Part shown: positions 29,977-38,487 of the stretch, piece by piece | How positions within the stretch are numbered: position 1 is the stretch's first letter | Layout of the letters: every line of letters begins with the position of its first letter | Assembly: GCA_958296075.1 (NCBI GenBank) | Contig: CATQHW010000004.1 | Span: 62,001 to 126,000, forward strand | Reading direction: 5' to 3' | From: an uncultured Spirochaetia bacterium | GTDB taxonomy: Bacteria; Spirochaetota; Spirochaetia; SZUA-6; Bin103 | DNA length: 64,000 nucleotides | The notes under the pieces: generated by a model | The model's input: only the letters and a program-made list of their open reading frames with translations | What the model was told of the DNA's origin: nothing | Database searches by the model: none | Made by a program: the position numbers and the translations under genes

Positions 29977-31953
29977 TCATTGAAACGGGGCGGATCGGTC
30001 CGGCGGGGAGAAGGTCTCATCCCAGATATGATCTTCCCCCGGCCGGTACTGGCCGGTCCTGATGACGACGATCTCGTAGCCGGGCAGCTTGACCATCGCC
30101 AGGCATGCCCCGTTCAGGATCACGCCGCGGTTCGAGAACGTGAAGTCCATGTTTTCGAAGACGTGCCGCTTGTGGCCGGCGGGCAGGTCGGCGACTTCCG
30201 CCGGCACGACGTGCAGAAAGAATCTCGCCCGTACGTCGCCGGCAACGCACGGTTCCTTGAGATAGGTCAGCGTCCTGCCATCGAGGTAGACGTCGAAGGT
30301 CGAGCGCGCCGCAGGCTCGCCGTAATCGCCGGCGGCGAGCGACTCATACGCCGACCGATACGGGTTCGTACCGACCGCGTGGTTCCGGTTCACCTTGAAG
30401 ATGGCGCCGTCGGCCCGCTCCGCCACCGGCTCGAAGCCGGAAGTTATCCGCATCAGGGCGGCGCCGTAGTCGAAGAGGGCGTTGGTCACCATGTCATGTA
30501 ACCAGACTACGTATGCGCCGTCCGCGACCCCGGCAAGCCACCCGTCCAATTGCTCCGACGCGCTGCTGGGCTCGCGGAATCCGGTATTGATAGCGTACCC
30601 TCCGAGGCGGCTCCTGGGCAACTCCCGATACGATGCCTCCCCGGCATTGTGAAGAAACGCGAGGTGGGGCATATTGCTGTGTACCTCGCCGCGGAGGGGA
30701 TTGTCGCGGAGGTATCGCAGCGTCTCCGAACCGGCCCAGGGCTGCCGGTTGAAGCCGGCGTAGGTGTCGTCGGCGTTCGCTCGCCTTATTTCGCGGACGT
30801 TGGGAGCGATCTGCCCCGCAACATGGACGCAAAGGCACACCATCAGGATGCGCGGCAGGTTCCGCTTGCGCTCGGAGCCGAGAAACCGGTCCAACCCGAA
30901 CGCCGCGATTACCAGAAGCGGAATATGGAATGGGATCAGGTATCTCGGATCGATTCCGTAATGGGGCCACCCACGCGCGAATGCGAGGACCAGCAACAGG
31001 AGATTCGTGAGCGCGTAGCCGCCGAACAGATAACAGGGCCGGCGGTGTTTCCGTTGCGCGATCGCTACCGCCGCCACCGCCGCGGCCACCAGCAGCAGCC
31101 CGACCGCCGGGGGGACGGTGCCTTCGCTCAACAGCCGGAACCCCGGCAATTCGAAAGAGAACCATCCCCGCAGACCGTCGCCCAAATCGCTCAGGATCGC
31201 CGGCAACGAGTAGTCGATCGCCCAACGGTATGTAGGTGTAAATCCTCCGGTAAGCAGAAAATTGCGCAGCAGCCAGAGCGCCATGGGGGAGCCGACGATC
31301 AGCGAGAAGCCGGCGGTGCGCCGTACCCGCTGCCACGGCGATGCGGCCGGCTGGAAAAGGAGCAGCAGCCCCACCACCACCGGCACGGCTGCACCGGTAT
31401 ATCGGGTCTGCCATGCCAGGGCGCTGAACACGCCGGCCCAGACCAGAGACGATGTCTTGCTCTCGGTCAGGAACTTGTCGGTGCGGATGAGCGCGAGAGT
31501 TGCCAGCAGGATGAACGCAGGGTCGGTCATCGCCCAGGACGCCAGATCCGCCAAGGGTATCGACAGGGCTGCCGCGATACAGACCCATACCACCAGGAAG
31601 CGGGAGTCGATGCGCTGCCGCAGGTAGTGGCCCACGGCGAATATGGTGAGCCCGAAGATGGCGGCGTTGAGGGGGCCGGCGACGTCGAGCGGGTCGATCA
31701 TCCCCAGGCCGGCGCCGGCCAACAGCAGTGGGTAGAGCGGAGGCCACAATTTGAGAGGCGTACCGTCGATCAAGGTCAAGCCCTTCCCCGCCAGCATGTT
31801 TCGGGCTACGGCCACGTACTCAATGGAATCCCCGTACAACCCCACGCCGTAGACGATCTCCCGCGCCAGCACCAGGACGACGCCCAACGCGGCCAGGGCG
31901 GCCAGCAGCAGCGTGAAGTCGTCGGGGCGGACCCGAACCCGGCGGTCGATCAT
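29977..31953 (-). CDS. GT-C membrane glycosyltransferase (GT39/ArnT-like) with sulfatase-shared C-terminal domain
   Basis: 658 residues. About ten membrane segments follow a short basic N-terminus; the first loop carries GDSIEYVAVARNMLAGKG, with the acidic residue expected of lipid-phosphate-sugar-dependent GT-C enzymes. Other signals are PPLYPLLLAG and RYLIPFHIPLLVIAAFGLDR. Residues about 548-648 form a soluble C-terminal domain (STFDVYLDGRTLTYLKEPC ... RTGQYRPGE) also found in both sulfatases of this window. It probably transfers a pentose or hexose from a polyprenyl-phosphate donor to a periplasmic acceptor, which fits the adjacent DprE/UbiA genes. Donor and acceptor are inferred only. Confidence 0.75.
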   Translation of the reverse strand: MIDRRVRVRPDDFTLLLAALAALGVVLVLAREIVYGVGLYGDSIEYVAVARNMLAGKGLTLIDGTPLKLWPPLYPLLLAGAGLGMIDPLDVAGPLNAAIFGLTIFAVGHYLRQRIDSRFLVVWVCIAAALSIPLADLASWAMTDPAFILLATLALIRTDKFLTESKTSSLVWAGVFSALAWQTRYTGAAVPVVVGLLLLFQPAASPWQRVRRTAGFSLIVGSPMALWLLRNFLLTGGFTPTYRWAIDYSLPAILSDLGDGLRGWFSFELPGFRLLSEGTVPPAVGLLLVAAAVAAVAIAQRKHRRPCYLFGGYALTNLLLLVLAFARGWPHYGIDPRYLIPFHIPLLVIAAFGLDRFLGSERKRNLPRILMVCLCVHVAGQIAPNVREIRRANADDTYAGFNRQPWAGSETLRYLRDNPLRGEVHSNMPHLAFLHNAGEASYRELPRSRLGGYAINTGFREPSSASEQLDGWLAGVADGAYVVWLHDMVTNALFDYGAALMRITSGFEPVAERADGAIFKVNRNHAVGTNPYRSAYESLAAGDYGEPAARSTFDVYLDGRTLTYLKEPCVAGDVRARFFLHVVPAEVADLPAGHKRHVFENMDFTFSNRGVILNGACLAMVKLPGYEIVVIRTGQYRPGEDHIWDETFSPPDRSAPFQ

Positions 31954-31977
31954 GGTCCGCTGCTCACCACGCGCGCG

Positions 31978-33447
31978 TCACAGCGCGGCCGCGAACGTGG
32001 CCAGGACGCCAAGGCCGGTCAGCCAACTCGTCCGGTCCCGCAGCGTGAAGCTCAGCGGGTCGTCGTTATTCCGGTCCACCGGGCCCCGGGGAGGACCGGC
32101 GAGGAGCGCCATGCGCCCCAGCCAGTAGAGCAGCAGCGGACAGAGCAGCCACAGGAACTCCGGGCGGGCGTAGCGCTCCGCCGTCTCCGGGCTCTGGATG
32201 TAGAGGGTCAGAATCACCACCGAAGCGACGCCGCTCGCCGCGCCCAGCGCCGCCATTACCGGGAAGTCTTCGGCAAGATAGGCCCGGCCGCCGGAGGCGG
32301 ACCGGTCGGACCCGCGCAGCTCGCCTTGGCGCTTGACGATGGCCAGGGCGAGGAAGAGGAACAGGAAGAAGGCGGTCAGCCAGGGCGACAGCGCGACCGA
32401 CACCGCCGCCGCGCCGGCCAGCACACGGACCGCATAGAGCATGGCCAGGGTGACCACGTCGAGGAAGGTCTGCCGCTTCAGCGACAGCGAGTAGGCGCAG
32501 GCCACGGCCAGATACAGAAGGACCCAAAGCCCCGCCGCGGCGGACAGATAGAACGCCAGGGCGAGCCCGCCGGCCACCAGCGCGGCGCCGATGCCGATCA
32601 TCGGCAGCAGCGGCACCTTCCCCGCCGCCATCGGGCGGTGGCGCTTGGCGGGGTGCTCGCGGTCGTGCGGGAGATCGAGCAGATCATTCAGCAGGTAGGT
32701 ACCCGATGCCACCGCCGACAGCGCCGCGAACACCCCGGCGGCCACCAGATACGGCCCCGCGTCGGTCTCGTGCGCCGCGGCAAGGGGAACGAACACGAGC
32801 ACGTTCTTCACCCACTGGTGCGGCCGCAACGCCCGGAACCAGTCGCGCGGACGATCGCCGAGCGCGGGCAGGAACCGGGCCTCGCCGTCCAGCGCCCGCA
32901 CCTTGCGCGCGAGGCGCGCCGCAAGACCGACCCCGATGGCGCGCCGCGCCCGTTTCCAGACCGCCAGATCGCGCCGTTCGTTGCCGATGTAATCGAACCC
33001 GCGCTCGCCGAAGCGCGCGACCAGAGCGGCCGCCTTGACCTCGCCCGCCAAGTTGATGCGGCCGTCCGAGGCGAGGCAGCCCGCCGCCCCCACCGTCTCG
33101 GCGAGCGGCGCGACCGCGCGCGCATCGGAGGCGGAGGCCAGCCACACCGAGCGTCCGGCGGCCTGCGCGGCGGCAATCTCGTCCAGCACGGCCGGGTTCA
33201 ACGCCAGCGTGTCGGGTGGCAACGGAACCGCCTCCGCGATCCTGCGCTTCAGCCCGGAACGTCCTCTCACCATGGCGGCGGCCAGCCAGAACGGCAGGGC
33301 CAACAGGCTGAGCGGCGAGACCGAGAGCAGCCGGGCGATCCCCTCGATCAGCAGATCCCCGCCGATCAGCGAGCCGTCGACATCGACGACCAACGGCGGC
33401 TCGACAGGCGTCTCGCCGGTCGTCCGGCAATTCCGCTCACGCCGCAT
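31978..33447 (-). CDS. HAD phosphatase-UbiA prenyltransferase fusion (polyprenyl-phosphate phosphoribosyltransferase-like)
   Basis: About 489 residues. The N-terminal ~190 residues are a HAD phosphatase (VVDVDGSLI with Asp22/Asp24; later FDYIGNERRDLAVWK). The rest is a UbiA-type membrane prenyltransferase with NDLLDLPHDREHPAKRHRP near residues 254-272 and a second Asp-rich motif (YSLSLKRQTFLDVVTLAMLY). Decaprenyl-phosphate phosphoribosyl transfer followed by dephosphorylation is the first part of the DPA pathway, and the fusion would join these two steps. ATG 33447 chosen; GTG 33501 is an alternative. It follows the Uma2 gene closely. Confidence 0.8.
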   Translation of the reverse strand: MRRERNCRTTGETPVEPPLVVDVDGSLIGGDLLIEGIARLLSVSPLSLLALPFWLAAAMVRGRSGLKRRIAEAVPLPPDTLALNPAVLDEIAAAQAAGRSVWLASASDARAVAPLAETVGAAGCLASDGRINLAGEVKAAALVARFGERGFDYIGNERRDLAVWKRARRAIGVGLAARLARKVRALDGEARFLPALGDRPRDWFRALRPHQWVKNVLVFVPLAAAHETDAGPYLVAAGVFAALSAVASGTYLLNDLLDLPHDREHPAKRHRPMAAGKVPLLPMIGIGAALVAGGLALAFYLSAAAGLWVLLYLAVACAYSLSLKRQTFLDVVTLAMLYAVRVLAGAAAVSVALSPWLTAFFLFLFLALAIVKRQGELRGSDRSASGGRAYLAEDFPVMAALGAASGVASVVILTLYIQSPETAERYARPEFLWLLCPLLLYWLGRMALLAGPPRGPVDRNNDDPLSFTLRDRTSWLTGLGVLATFAAAL

Positions 33448-33523
33448 GGCTTCGTCAGATGCTCCGGAAGAAACGTCCGTCGCGGCAACGGAACCGTTCA
33501 CGCCGCGGTCATCACCGACATGG

Positions 33524-34249
33524 TCAAGAGCTCTCGGAGCGCGGCCGGCGCAGCATCGCCTCCAGTTCCGCCACGCGCGCTTCCGCCGCTTGGCGGGCGG
33601 CTGCTTCGCGCCGGCGCACTGCCGCCTCCTGATCCAAGCGGGTCTCCGCCTCCTGTCGAGCGGTCGACTCTTCCGCCAAGTTCGGCAGGTCCCGGCCGCT
33701 GCGCGCGTCATGAAAGCGCAGCCCGCGCTCCGTTACCCGCAACTCCAGCCCCAGCACCACGCTCCCCAACGCCAGCGCGCCGTCCGGCGACTCCTCCCCC
33801 GCTACCCGCAGATACTCCTCACCGGTCAACTCCAGGCACTGCAGCCGCGGCTCCAGATAGTCGCCGGTCGGGTCGTATTGCCAGTACTCCCGCACCCCCA
33901 GCGCTCGATAGAGCTCCCGCTTCCTTCCCTGGTCCGTCCCGCGCGAGGTGACCTCCAGTACGAAGTCAGGCGCCTTGGGCTCCTTCCACAGCAGATAGCT
34001 GGAGCGGTCGACGTTGGTCGCCCCCAACACCACGAACACGTCCGGCGCCACCCGCGCCTTCGGGTTTCCCTCCTGGTAGTAGATGAGCAGGTTGCCCGAC
34101 ACGTACACGTCGTGGCGCTCGCGGAAATGGTAGCGCAGCCGGTCGACGGCGTAGGTCAGCGGCGTGCGCTGGAAGTCGCTTTCCGCCATCGGCCGGCCGT
34201 CGGACGAGGGGTAGTCGACCTTGGCGGGAGTGAGCAGCGGACTGGCCAT
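33524..34249 (-). CDS. Uma2-family (DUF820) PD-(D/E)XK nuclease with coiled-coil tail
   Basis: A 241-residue protein. The Uma2 core is VAPDVFVVLGATNVD, then APDFVLEVTSRGT and K/R-rich GRKRELYRALGVREYW (Asp, Glu, basic active-site set). The last ~50 residues are an Arg/Glu/Ala coiled coil. A strong GGAGG lies 7 nt before the ATG. Role unknown; such genes are often multicopy and associated with mobile DNA. A deletion copy lies at 29167-29637. Confidence 0.8.
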   Translation of the reverse strand: MASPLLTPAKVDYPSSDGRPMAESDFQRTPLTYAVDRLRYHFRERHDVYVSGNLLIYYQEGNPKARVAPDVFVVLGATNVDRSSYLLWKEPKAPDFVLEVTSRGTDQGRKRELYRALGVREYWQYDPTGDYLEPRLQCLELTGEEYLRVAGEESPDGALALGSVVLGLELRVTERGLRFHDARSGRDLPNLAEESTARQEAETRLDQEAAVRRREAAARQAAEARVAELEAMLRRPRSESS

Positions 34250-34317
34250 GGTCTATCCTCCATACTGCCACAGCATACCGCGGCGGGCAACTGCGGATAA
34301 ACGACTTCGACGTCGGG

Positions 34318-35547
34318 TCAAGACCCGCCGGCGATCACGAAGCGGTGGTGGCGCTTCTTGCCGGCGCGGACGATGAGTTGCCCGCCTGCAACGTCGGCGG
34401 CCGCGAGCGGCCGGTCGACGTCGGTCCACTCGCGGCCGTTGAGATAGGCGCCGCCCTGGCGGATCAGCCGCCGCGCCTCGGAACGGCTCGACGCCAACCC
34501 GCCACGCACCAGCAGTTCGACCAGGGTGACGCCGCTCTCCATCTCCGCTGCCTGCAGCATCGAACCGGGCATGGCGCCGCGGTCGCCGCCGGCGCGGCCG
34601 AACAGCGCCCGGCTGGTCTCCCGCGCCCGCTCCGCCTCGGTGGCGCCGTGCACCAGGGAGGTCAGCTCCATCGCCAGCCGTTCCTTGGCCGCCACCACGG
34701 CCTTTTCGCGCAGCCGGCCCAGGTCCTCCACCTCGGCGTCCGGCAGCAGGGTCAGCATCGCCAGCAGTGTCGCGGCGTCGGCGTCGGGGACGTTGATCCA
34801 GTACTGGTAGAACCGGTACGGGTCGACCCGCTGCGGGTCGAGGAACAGGGCGCCGGCCGCCGTCTTGCCCATCTTCCGGCCGCCGGTGGTCGTTACCAGC
34901 GGCCAGGTCATGGCGTGCGCCTCGGCCCGCTCGACCCGGCGGATCAGATCGACGCCGGCCAGGATGTTCGCCCACTGGTCGTCGCCGCCGATCTGCAGCA
35001 GGCAGCCATAGCGGCGGTGCAGCACCAGGAAGTCGTACGCCTGCAGCAGCAGGTAGTTGAACTCCAGAAAGGAGAGCCCGGTCTCCAGCCGCCGGCGATA
35101 GGCCTCGAAGCCGAGCATGCGGTTGACCGAGAAACGCGGGCCGATCTCACGCAGGAAGTCGAGATAGCCGAGCTCGCCGAGCCACTCGGCGTTGTCGACC
35201 ACGACGGTGCGGCTCAGATCGATGATACGGCCGACCTGCCGCTGCATCAGCTCGGCGTTGCGCGCGACGGTCTCGACCGGCAGCAGCGGCCGCATGTCGT
35301 CCTTGTCGCTGGGATCGCCCACCCGAGCCGTGGCGCCGCCGATCAGCAGCACCGGCCGATGGCCGGCGCGCTGCAGGTGCGCCATGGCCAGCAGCCCCAC
35401 TAGGTGGCCGGCGTGCAGACTTGGCCCGGTCGGATCGATGCCGAGGTAGAAGGTGACCGCTTCGCGCTCCAGGAGCCGGGCGAGCGACGCGGCGCCGGTG
35501 GTCTGCCTGACCAGCCCGCGCCGGGACAGCGCGGCCAGCGCGTCCAT
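34318..35547 (-). CDS. tyrS: Tyrosyl-tRNA synthetase
   Basis: A 409-residue class I synthetase. HIGH motif HAGH at residues 45-48 (GIDPTGPSLHAGHLVG), KMGKT near residue 230, and a C-terminal S4 RNA-binding domain (LVRGGLASSRSEARRLI). The ATG at 35547 overlaps the glyS stop by one base; a TTG just before it is less likely. Part of a gltX-glyS-tyrS unit. Its last codons are duplicated at 29706-29752. Confidence 0.97.
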   Translation of the reverse strand: MDALAALSRRGLVRQTTGAASLARLLEREAVTFYLGIDPTGPSLHAGHLVGLLAMAHLQRAGHRPVLLIGGATARVGDPSDKDDMRPLLPVETVARNAELMQRQVGRIIDLSRTVVVDNAEWLGELGYLDFLREIGPRFSVNRMLGFEAYRRRLETGLSFLEFNYLLLQAYDFLVLHRRYGCLLQIGGDDQWANILAGVDLIRRVERAEAHAMTWPLVTTTGGRKMGKTAAGALFLDPQRVDPYRFYQYWINVPDADAATLLAMLTLLPDAEVEDLGRLREKAVVAAKERLAMELTSLVHGATEAERARETSRALFGRAGGDRGAMPGSMLQAAEMESGVTLVELLVRGGLASSRSEARRLIRQGGAYLNGREWTDVDRPLAAADVAGGQLIVRAGKKRHHRFVIAGGS

Positions 35548-36893
35548 CAAGGGCGTTCCGTGCGGGAGTAGCCGGCGGTCAGCTCGGCGAGTTGGCCGCG
35601 CAGCCGGTCGCGGTGTACGCGGAGCTGCTCCGTGGAGTCGCGCAGCCGCACGGTGACCGTCCCGTCGTCCCGGGTCCGGTGGTCGATGGTGACGCAGTAC
35701 GGCGTGCCGATCTCGTCCTGGCGGCGGTAGCGCCGGCCGATGGCGCCGCCCTGGTCGTAGAAGGTGTCATGATCGGCGCGCAGGTCCGCCGCCACCTCGC
35801 GCGCGAGTTCGGCCAGCCCGTCCTTCTTGACCAGCGGAAAGACCGCCACCGTGATCGGGGCGATCGCCGGATGGAAGCGGAGCACCGCGCGCGTCTCCCC
35901 GTCCACCTCGTCCTCGTCGTAGGCGTCGGCAAGCACCGCCAGCACGGTGCGGGTCAGCCCGACCGCGGTCTCGATCACGTACGGCATGAAGCGTTCGCCC
36001 TGCGCGCCCCCGGAGCTGCCGTCGTCGAGATAGGTCAGGTCCTTGCGCGACAGCTCGGCATGGCGGCGCAGATCGAAGTCGGTCCGATTGTGTATCCCTT
36101 CCAGTTCCTGCCAGCCGGACGGGAAGTCGTACTCGATGTCGACCGCGACCTTGGCGTAATGGGCGATCTCGTCCGGCCCGTGCGGGCGCAGCCGCAGCCG
36201 GGAAGGCCGCATGCCGAGATCGGCGTAGTAACGGTAGCGCGCCTCTCGCCAGTGCTCGAACCAGCGCTCGTCGTGATCGGGGTGCACGAAGAACTGCATC
36301 TCCATCTGCTCGAACTCGCAGGTGCGGAAGATGAAACTCTTGGTGGTGATCTCGTTGCGGAACGCCTTGCCGACCTGGGCGATGCCGAACGGCACCTTGA
36401 CCCGACCCGACTGCACGACGTTCTTGAAGTTGACGTACGCGCCCTGCGCGGTCTCCGGGCGCAGATAGACGCCGGTGCCGCCATCCTCCACCGGCCCCAG
36501 CGTGGTGCGCATCATCATGTTGAACTGGCGCGCTTCGGTCAGCTCCGACGCGCCGCACTGCGGGCAGGGGCCGGTCGGATCTTCGATGTGGTCGGCGCGA
36601 AACCGCGCCTTGCAGTTGCGGCAGTCGACCAGCGGATCGTTGAAGGCGCTGGTGTGCCCGGAAGCCTCCCACACCCTCGGGTGCATCAGGATGGCGGCGT
36701 CGAGGCCGACGATCGGCAGATCGCCGCGCGTCATGGTCCGCCACCAGCGGTCGCGGAGGTTGTTCTTGAGCTGCACGCCGAGCGGGCCGTAGTCCCATGC
36801 CGAGGCGAGGCCGCCGTAGATGTCGCTCGACGGGTAGACGAACCCGCGCCGCTTGCAGAGCGAAACCAGTTGATCGAGTGTCGTGCGCGTCAT
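35547..36893 (-). CDS. glyS: Glycyl-tRNA synthetase, single-chain type
   Basis: A 448-residue class II synthetase of the archaeal/eukaryal-like homodimeric form found in spirochaetes. It starts MTRTTLDQLVSLCKRRGFVY. Zinc-binding-like CRNCKARF/CPQCGASE, motif 2 FRNEITTKSFIFRTCEFEQME, and the C-terminal anticodon-binding domain (PITVAVFPLVKKDGLAELAR) are present. It lies 11 bp after gltX. Confidence 0.96.
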   Translation of the reverse strand: MTRTTLDQLVSLCKRRGFVYPSSDIYGGLASAWDYGPLGVQLKNNLRDRWWRTMTRGDLPIVGLDAAILMHPRVWEASGHTSAFNDPLVDCRNCKARFRADHIEDPTGPCPQCGASELTEARQFNMMMRTTLGPVEDGGTGVYLRPETAQGAYVNFKNVVQSGRVKVPFGIAQVGKAFRNEITTKSFIFRTCEFEQMEMQFFVHPDHDERWFEHWREARYRYYADLGMRPSRLRLRPHGPDEIAHYAKVAVDIEYDFPSGWQELEGIHNRTDFDLRRHAELSRKDLTYLDDGSSGGAQGERFMPYVIETAVGLTRTVLAVLADAYDEDEVDGETRAVLRFHPAIAPITVAVFPLVKKDGLAELAREVAADLRADHDTFYDQGGAIGRRYRRQDEIGTPYCVTIDHRTRDDGTVTVRLRDSTEQLRVHRDRLRGQLAELTAGYSRTERP

Positions 36894-36904
36894 GTTCCTT
36901 CCTG

Positions 36905-38350
36905 CTACGGGTCCGGTGTGGTCGCGTCGAGCCGGGCCAGCGCCGCCTGCAGTCGATCCCGGCAGGTGGCCGCGCCCAGGATGCGCATGCTGCCGAACAG
37001 CGGCGGCGACACGCGCGAGCCGGTGACCGCCACCCGTACCGGCATCAACAGGTCGCCGAACCGGATCTGCAACTCGCCGGCGGCGGCGCGGAACGCCCGC
37101 TCGGCGGCGTCCTCGTCGCCCCCGCAGGCCGTATCGACCAGGTCGAGCGCCCGCCTCAGCGCCTGCGCCGCCCGCGCGCGGTCGAGCCGCTTCGGCACCA
37201 GCTCCGCGCCATCGTAATCGAGGTCCGCCGCGAACAGGAACCGGGCCATGGGCACCGCGTCGCTCAACAGCGTCAGCCGCTCCCGCAGCAGCTCGGCGAC
37301 CGCCGGCGCCGCCCGCTGCGGCTGTTCCGCGCCGGCCGCAGCCAGGTACGGCTCCAGCCGCCGGGCCAGCTCGGCGGCCGGCAGGGAGCGGATATGGGTG
37401 CCGTTCATCCAGCGCAGCTTGCCGGCATCGAAGATCGCCGCGGCGGCGTGCAGCCGTTCCAGACTGAACGCGCGTTCCAACTCGTCGAGGCTGAACAGCT
37501 CGCTCGACCCGTCCAGCGACCAGCCCAGCAGCGCGATGTAGTTGACCAGCGCCTCCGGCAGATAGCCCTGGCGGCGGAACTCGCTCACGCTCATCGACCC
37601 GTGGCGTTTGCTCAGCTTCTTGCCGTCGGCGCCGTTCACGACCGGCAGGTGGGCGTACCAGGGCGGCTGCCACCCGCACGCCTGAAAGATCAGCGCGTGC
37701 AGCGGCGCCGAGGAGACCCACTCCTGGGCCCTCAGCACGTGGCTGATGCGCATGTCGTGGTCGTCGGCGATGGCCGCCAGGTGATAGGTCGGGAACCGGT
37801 CCGACTTCAGCAGCACCGGGTCCGGGTTGATGTCCGCGTTGCGCCGCTCGATGGTGCCCAGGATCAGGTCGTGGTACCGGGTTGCGCCTTCCAGCGGCAC
37901 CTTGAACCGCACGACCGGCGGTTCGCCCCGTTCCTCATGGCGGCGGCGCTCGGCGGCCGTCAGGTTGCGGCAGCGGCGGTCATACCCGCTGCCGGCCGCG
38001 CGCACCCGCTGCAGGCGCTCGGCGCCGCAGTAGCAGCGGTAGGCGCTCCCCGCCGCGATCAGCCGCCCGGCGACCGCGCGATGGCGCTCGACCCGCTCCG
38101 ACTGCACGTACGGCGCGTACGGCCCCCCCACGTGAGGCCCCTCGTCCCAGCGCAGGCCGAGCCAGGACAGGGTGTCGTACACGTCGGTCAGGGCAGCCGG
38201 ATCGAACCGCGCGCGGTCGGTGTCCTCGATGCGCAGGATGAAGGTGCCGCCGGCCGAGCGAGCCAGCAGGTACGCGAACAGGGCGGTGCGCGCCCCGCCG
38301 ACGTGGTGGAGCCCCGTGGGCGACGGGGCGTAACGAACGCGTAGCGACAC
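36905..38350 (-). CDS. gltX: Glutamyl-tRNA synthetase
   Basis: A 481-residue class Ic synthetase from the GTG at 38350. HIGH-type motif APSPTGLHHVGG (residues 8-19), ILRIEDTD, and KMSKS-type KKLSKRHG. The GTG was chosen because the conserved sequence begins three codons later and a promoter lies just upstream. First gene of the synthetase unit. Whether the enzyme also charges tRNA-Gln cannot be told; gatCAB is not in the window. Confidence 0.96.
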   Translation of the reverse strand: MSLRVRYAPSPTGLHHVGGARTALFAYLLARSAGGTFILRIEDTDRARFDPAALTDVYDTLSWLGLRWDEGPHVGGPYAPYVQSERVERHRAVAGRLIAAGSAYRCYCGAERLQRVRAAGSGYDRRCRNLTAAERRRHEERGEPPVVRFKVPLEGATRYHDLILGTIERRNADINPDPVLLKSDRFPTYHLAAIADDHDMRISHVLRAQEWVSSAPLHALIFQACGWQPPWYAHLPVVNGADGKKLSKRHGSMSVSEFRRQGYLPEALVNYIALLGWSLDGSSELFSLDELERAFSLERLHAAAAIFDAGKLRWMNGTHIRSLPAAELARRLEPYLAAAGAEQPQRAAPAVAELLRERLTLLSDAVPMARFLFAADLDYDGAELVPKRLDRARAAQALRRALDLVDTACGGDEDAAERAFRAAAGELQIRFGDLLMPVRVAVTGSRVSPPLFGSMRILGAATCRDRLQAALARLDATTPDP

Positions 38351-38371
38351 GACTGCTTCCCGTGAGAGGGC

Positions 38372-38400
38372 ACGATAGGGGCGCCCCGCAATGGCGTCAA
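38372..38400 (-). promoter_or_regulatory. gltX promoter
   Basis: TTGACG (38395-38400) and TATCGT (38372-38377), minus strand, spacer exactly 17 bp; the start codon is 21 nt downstream. It is divergent from the bioY promoter. Confidence 0.6.
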
Positions 38401-38450
38401 CGAGCAATGACGTCAACGACGTTGCCGGCCAGCGGCCGGGTATCGCGCGC

Positions 38451-38479
38451 TTGCGCGGCGCTACGGCGGACCGTAGACT
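38451..38479 (+). promoter_or_regulatory. bioY promoter, leaderless arrangement
   Basis: TTGCGC (38451-38456), 17-bp spacer, TAGACT (38474-38479), then 8 nt to the ATG. No BirA/BioR-type palindrome is obvious. Confidence 0.5.
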
Positions 38480-38487
38480 CGGCGCCG

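Noticed and set aside
30550..33951. Plus-strand open frame of ~1130 codons opposite the GT-C and HAD-UbiA genes
   Set aside because: Low-complexity Arg/Gln/Gly-rich translation with no domain; membrane-protein genes on the other strand explain the lack of stops.
28600..34370. Diversity-generating retroelement or template/variable repeat pair
   Set aside because: The repeats are mosaic gene fragments with deletions, without adenine-specific variation, and no reverse transcriptase is present.
38362..38487. Biotin riboswitch or BirA operator upstream of bioY
   Set aside because: The start codon is 8 nt after the -10 box, leaving no leader, and no operator-like palindrome was seen.
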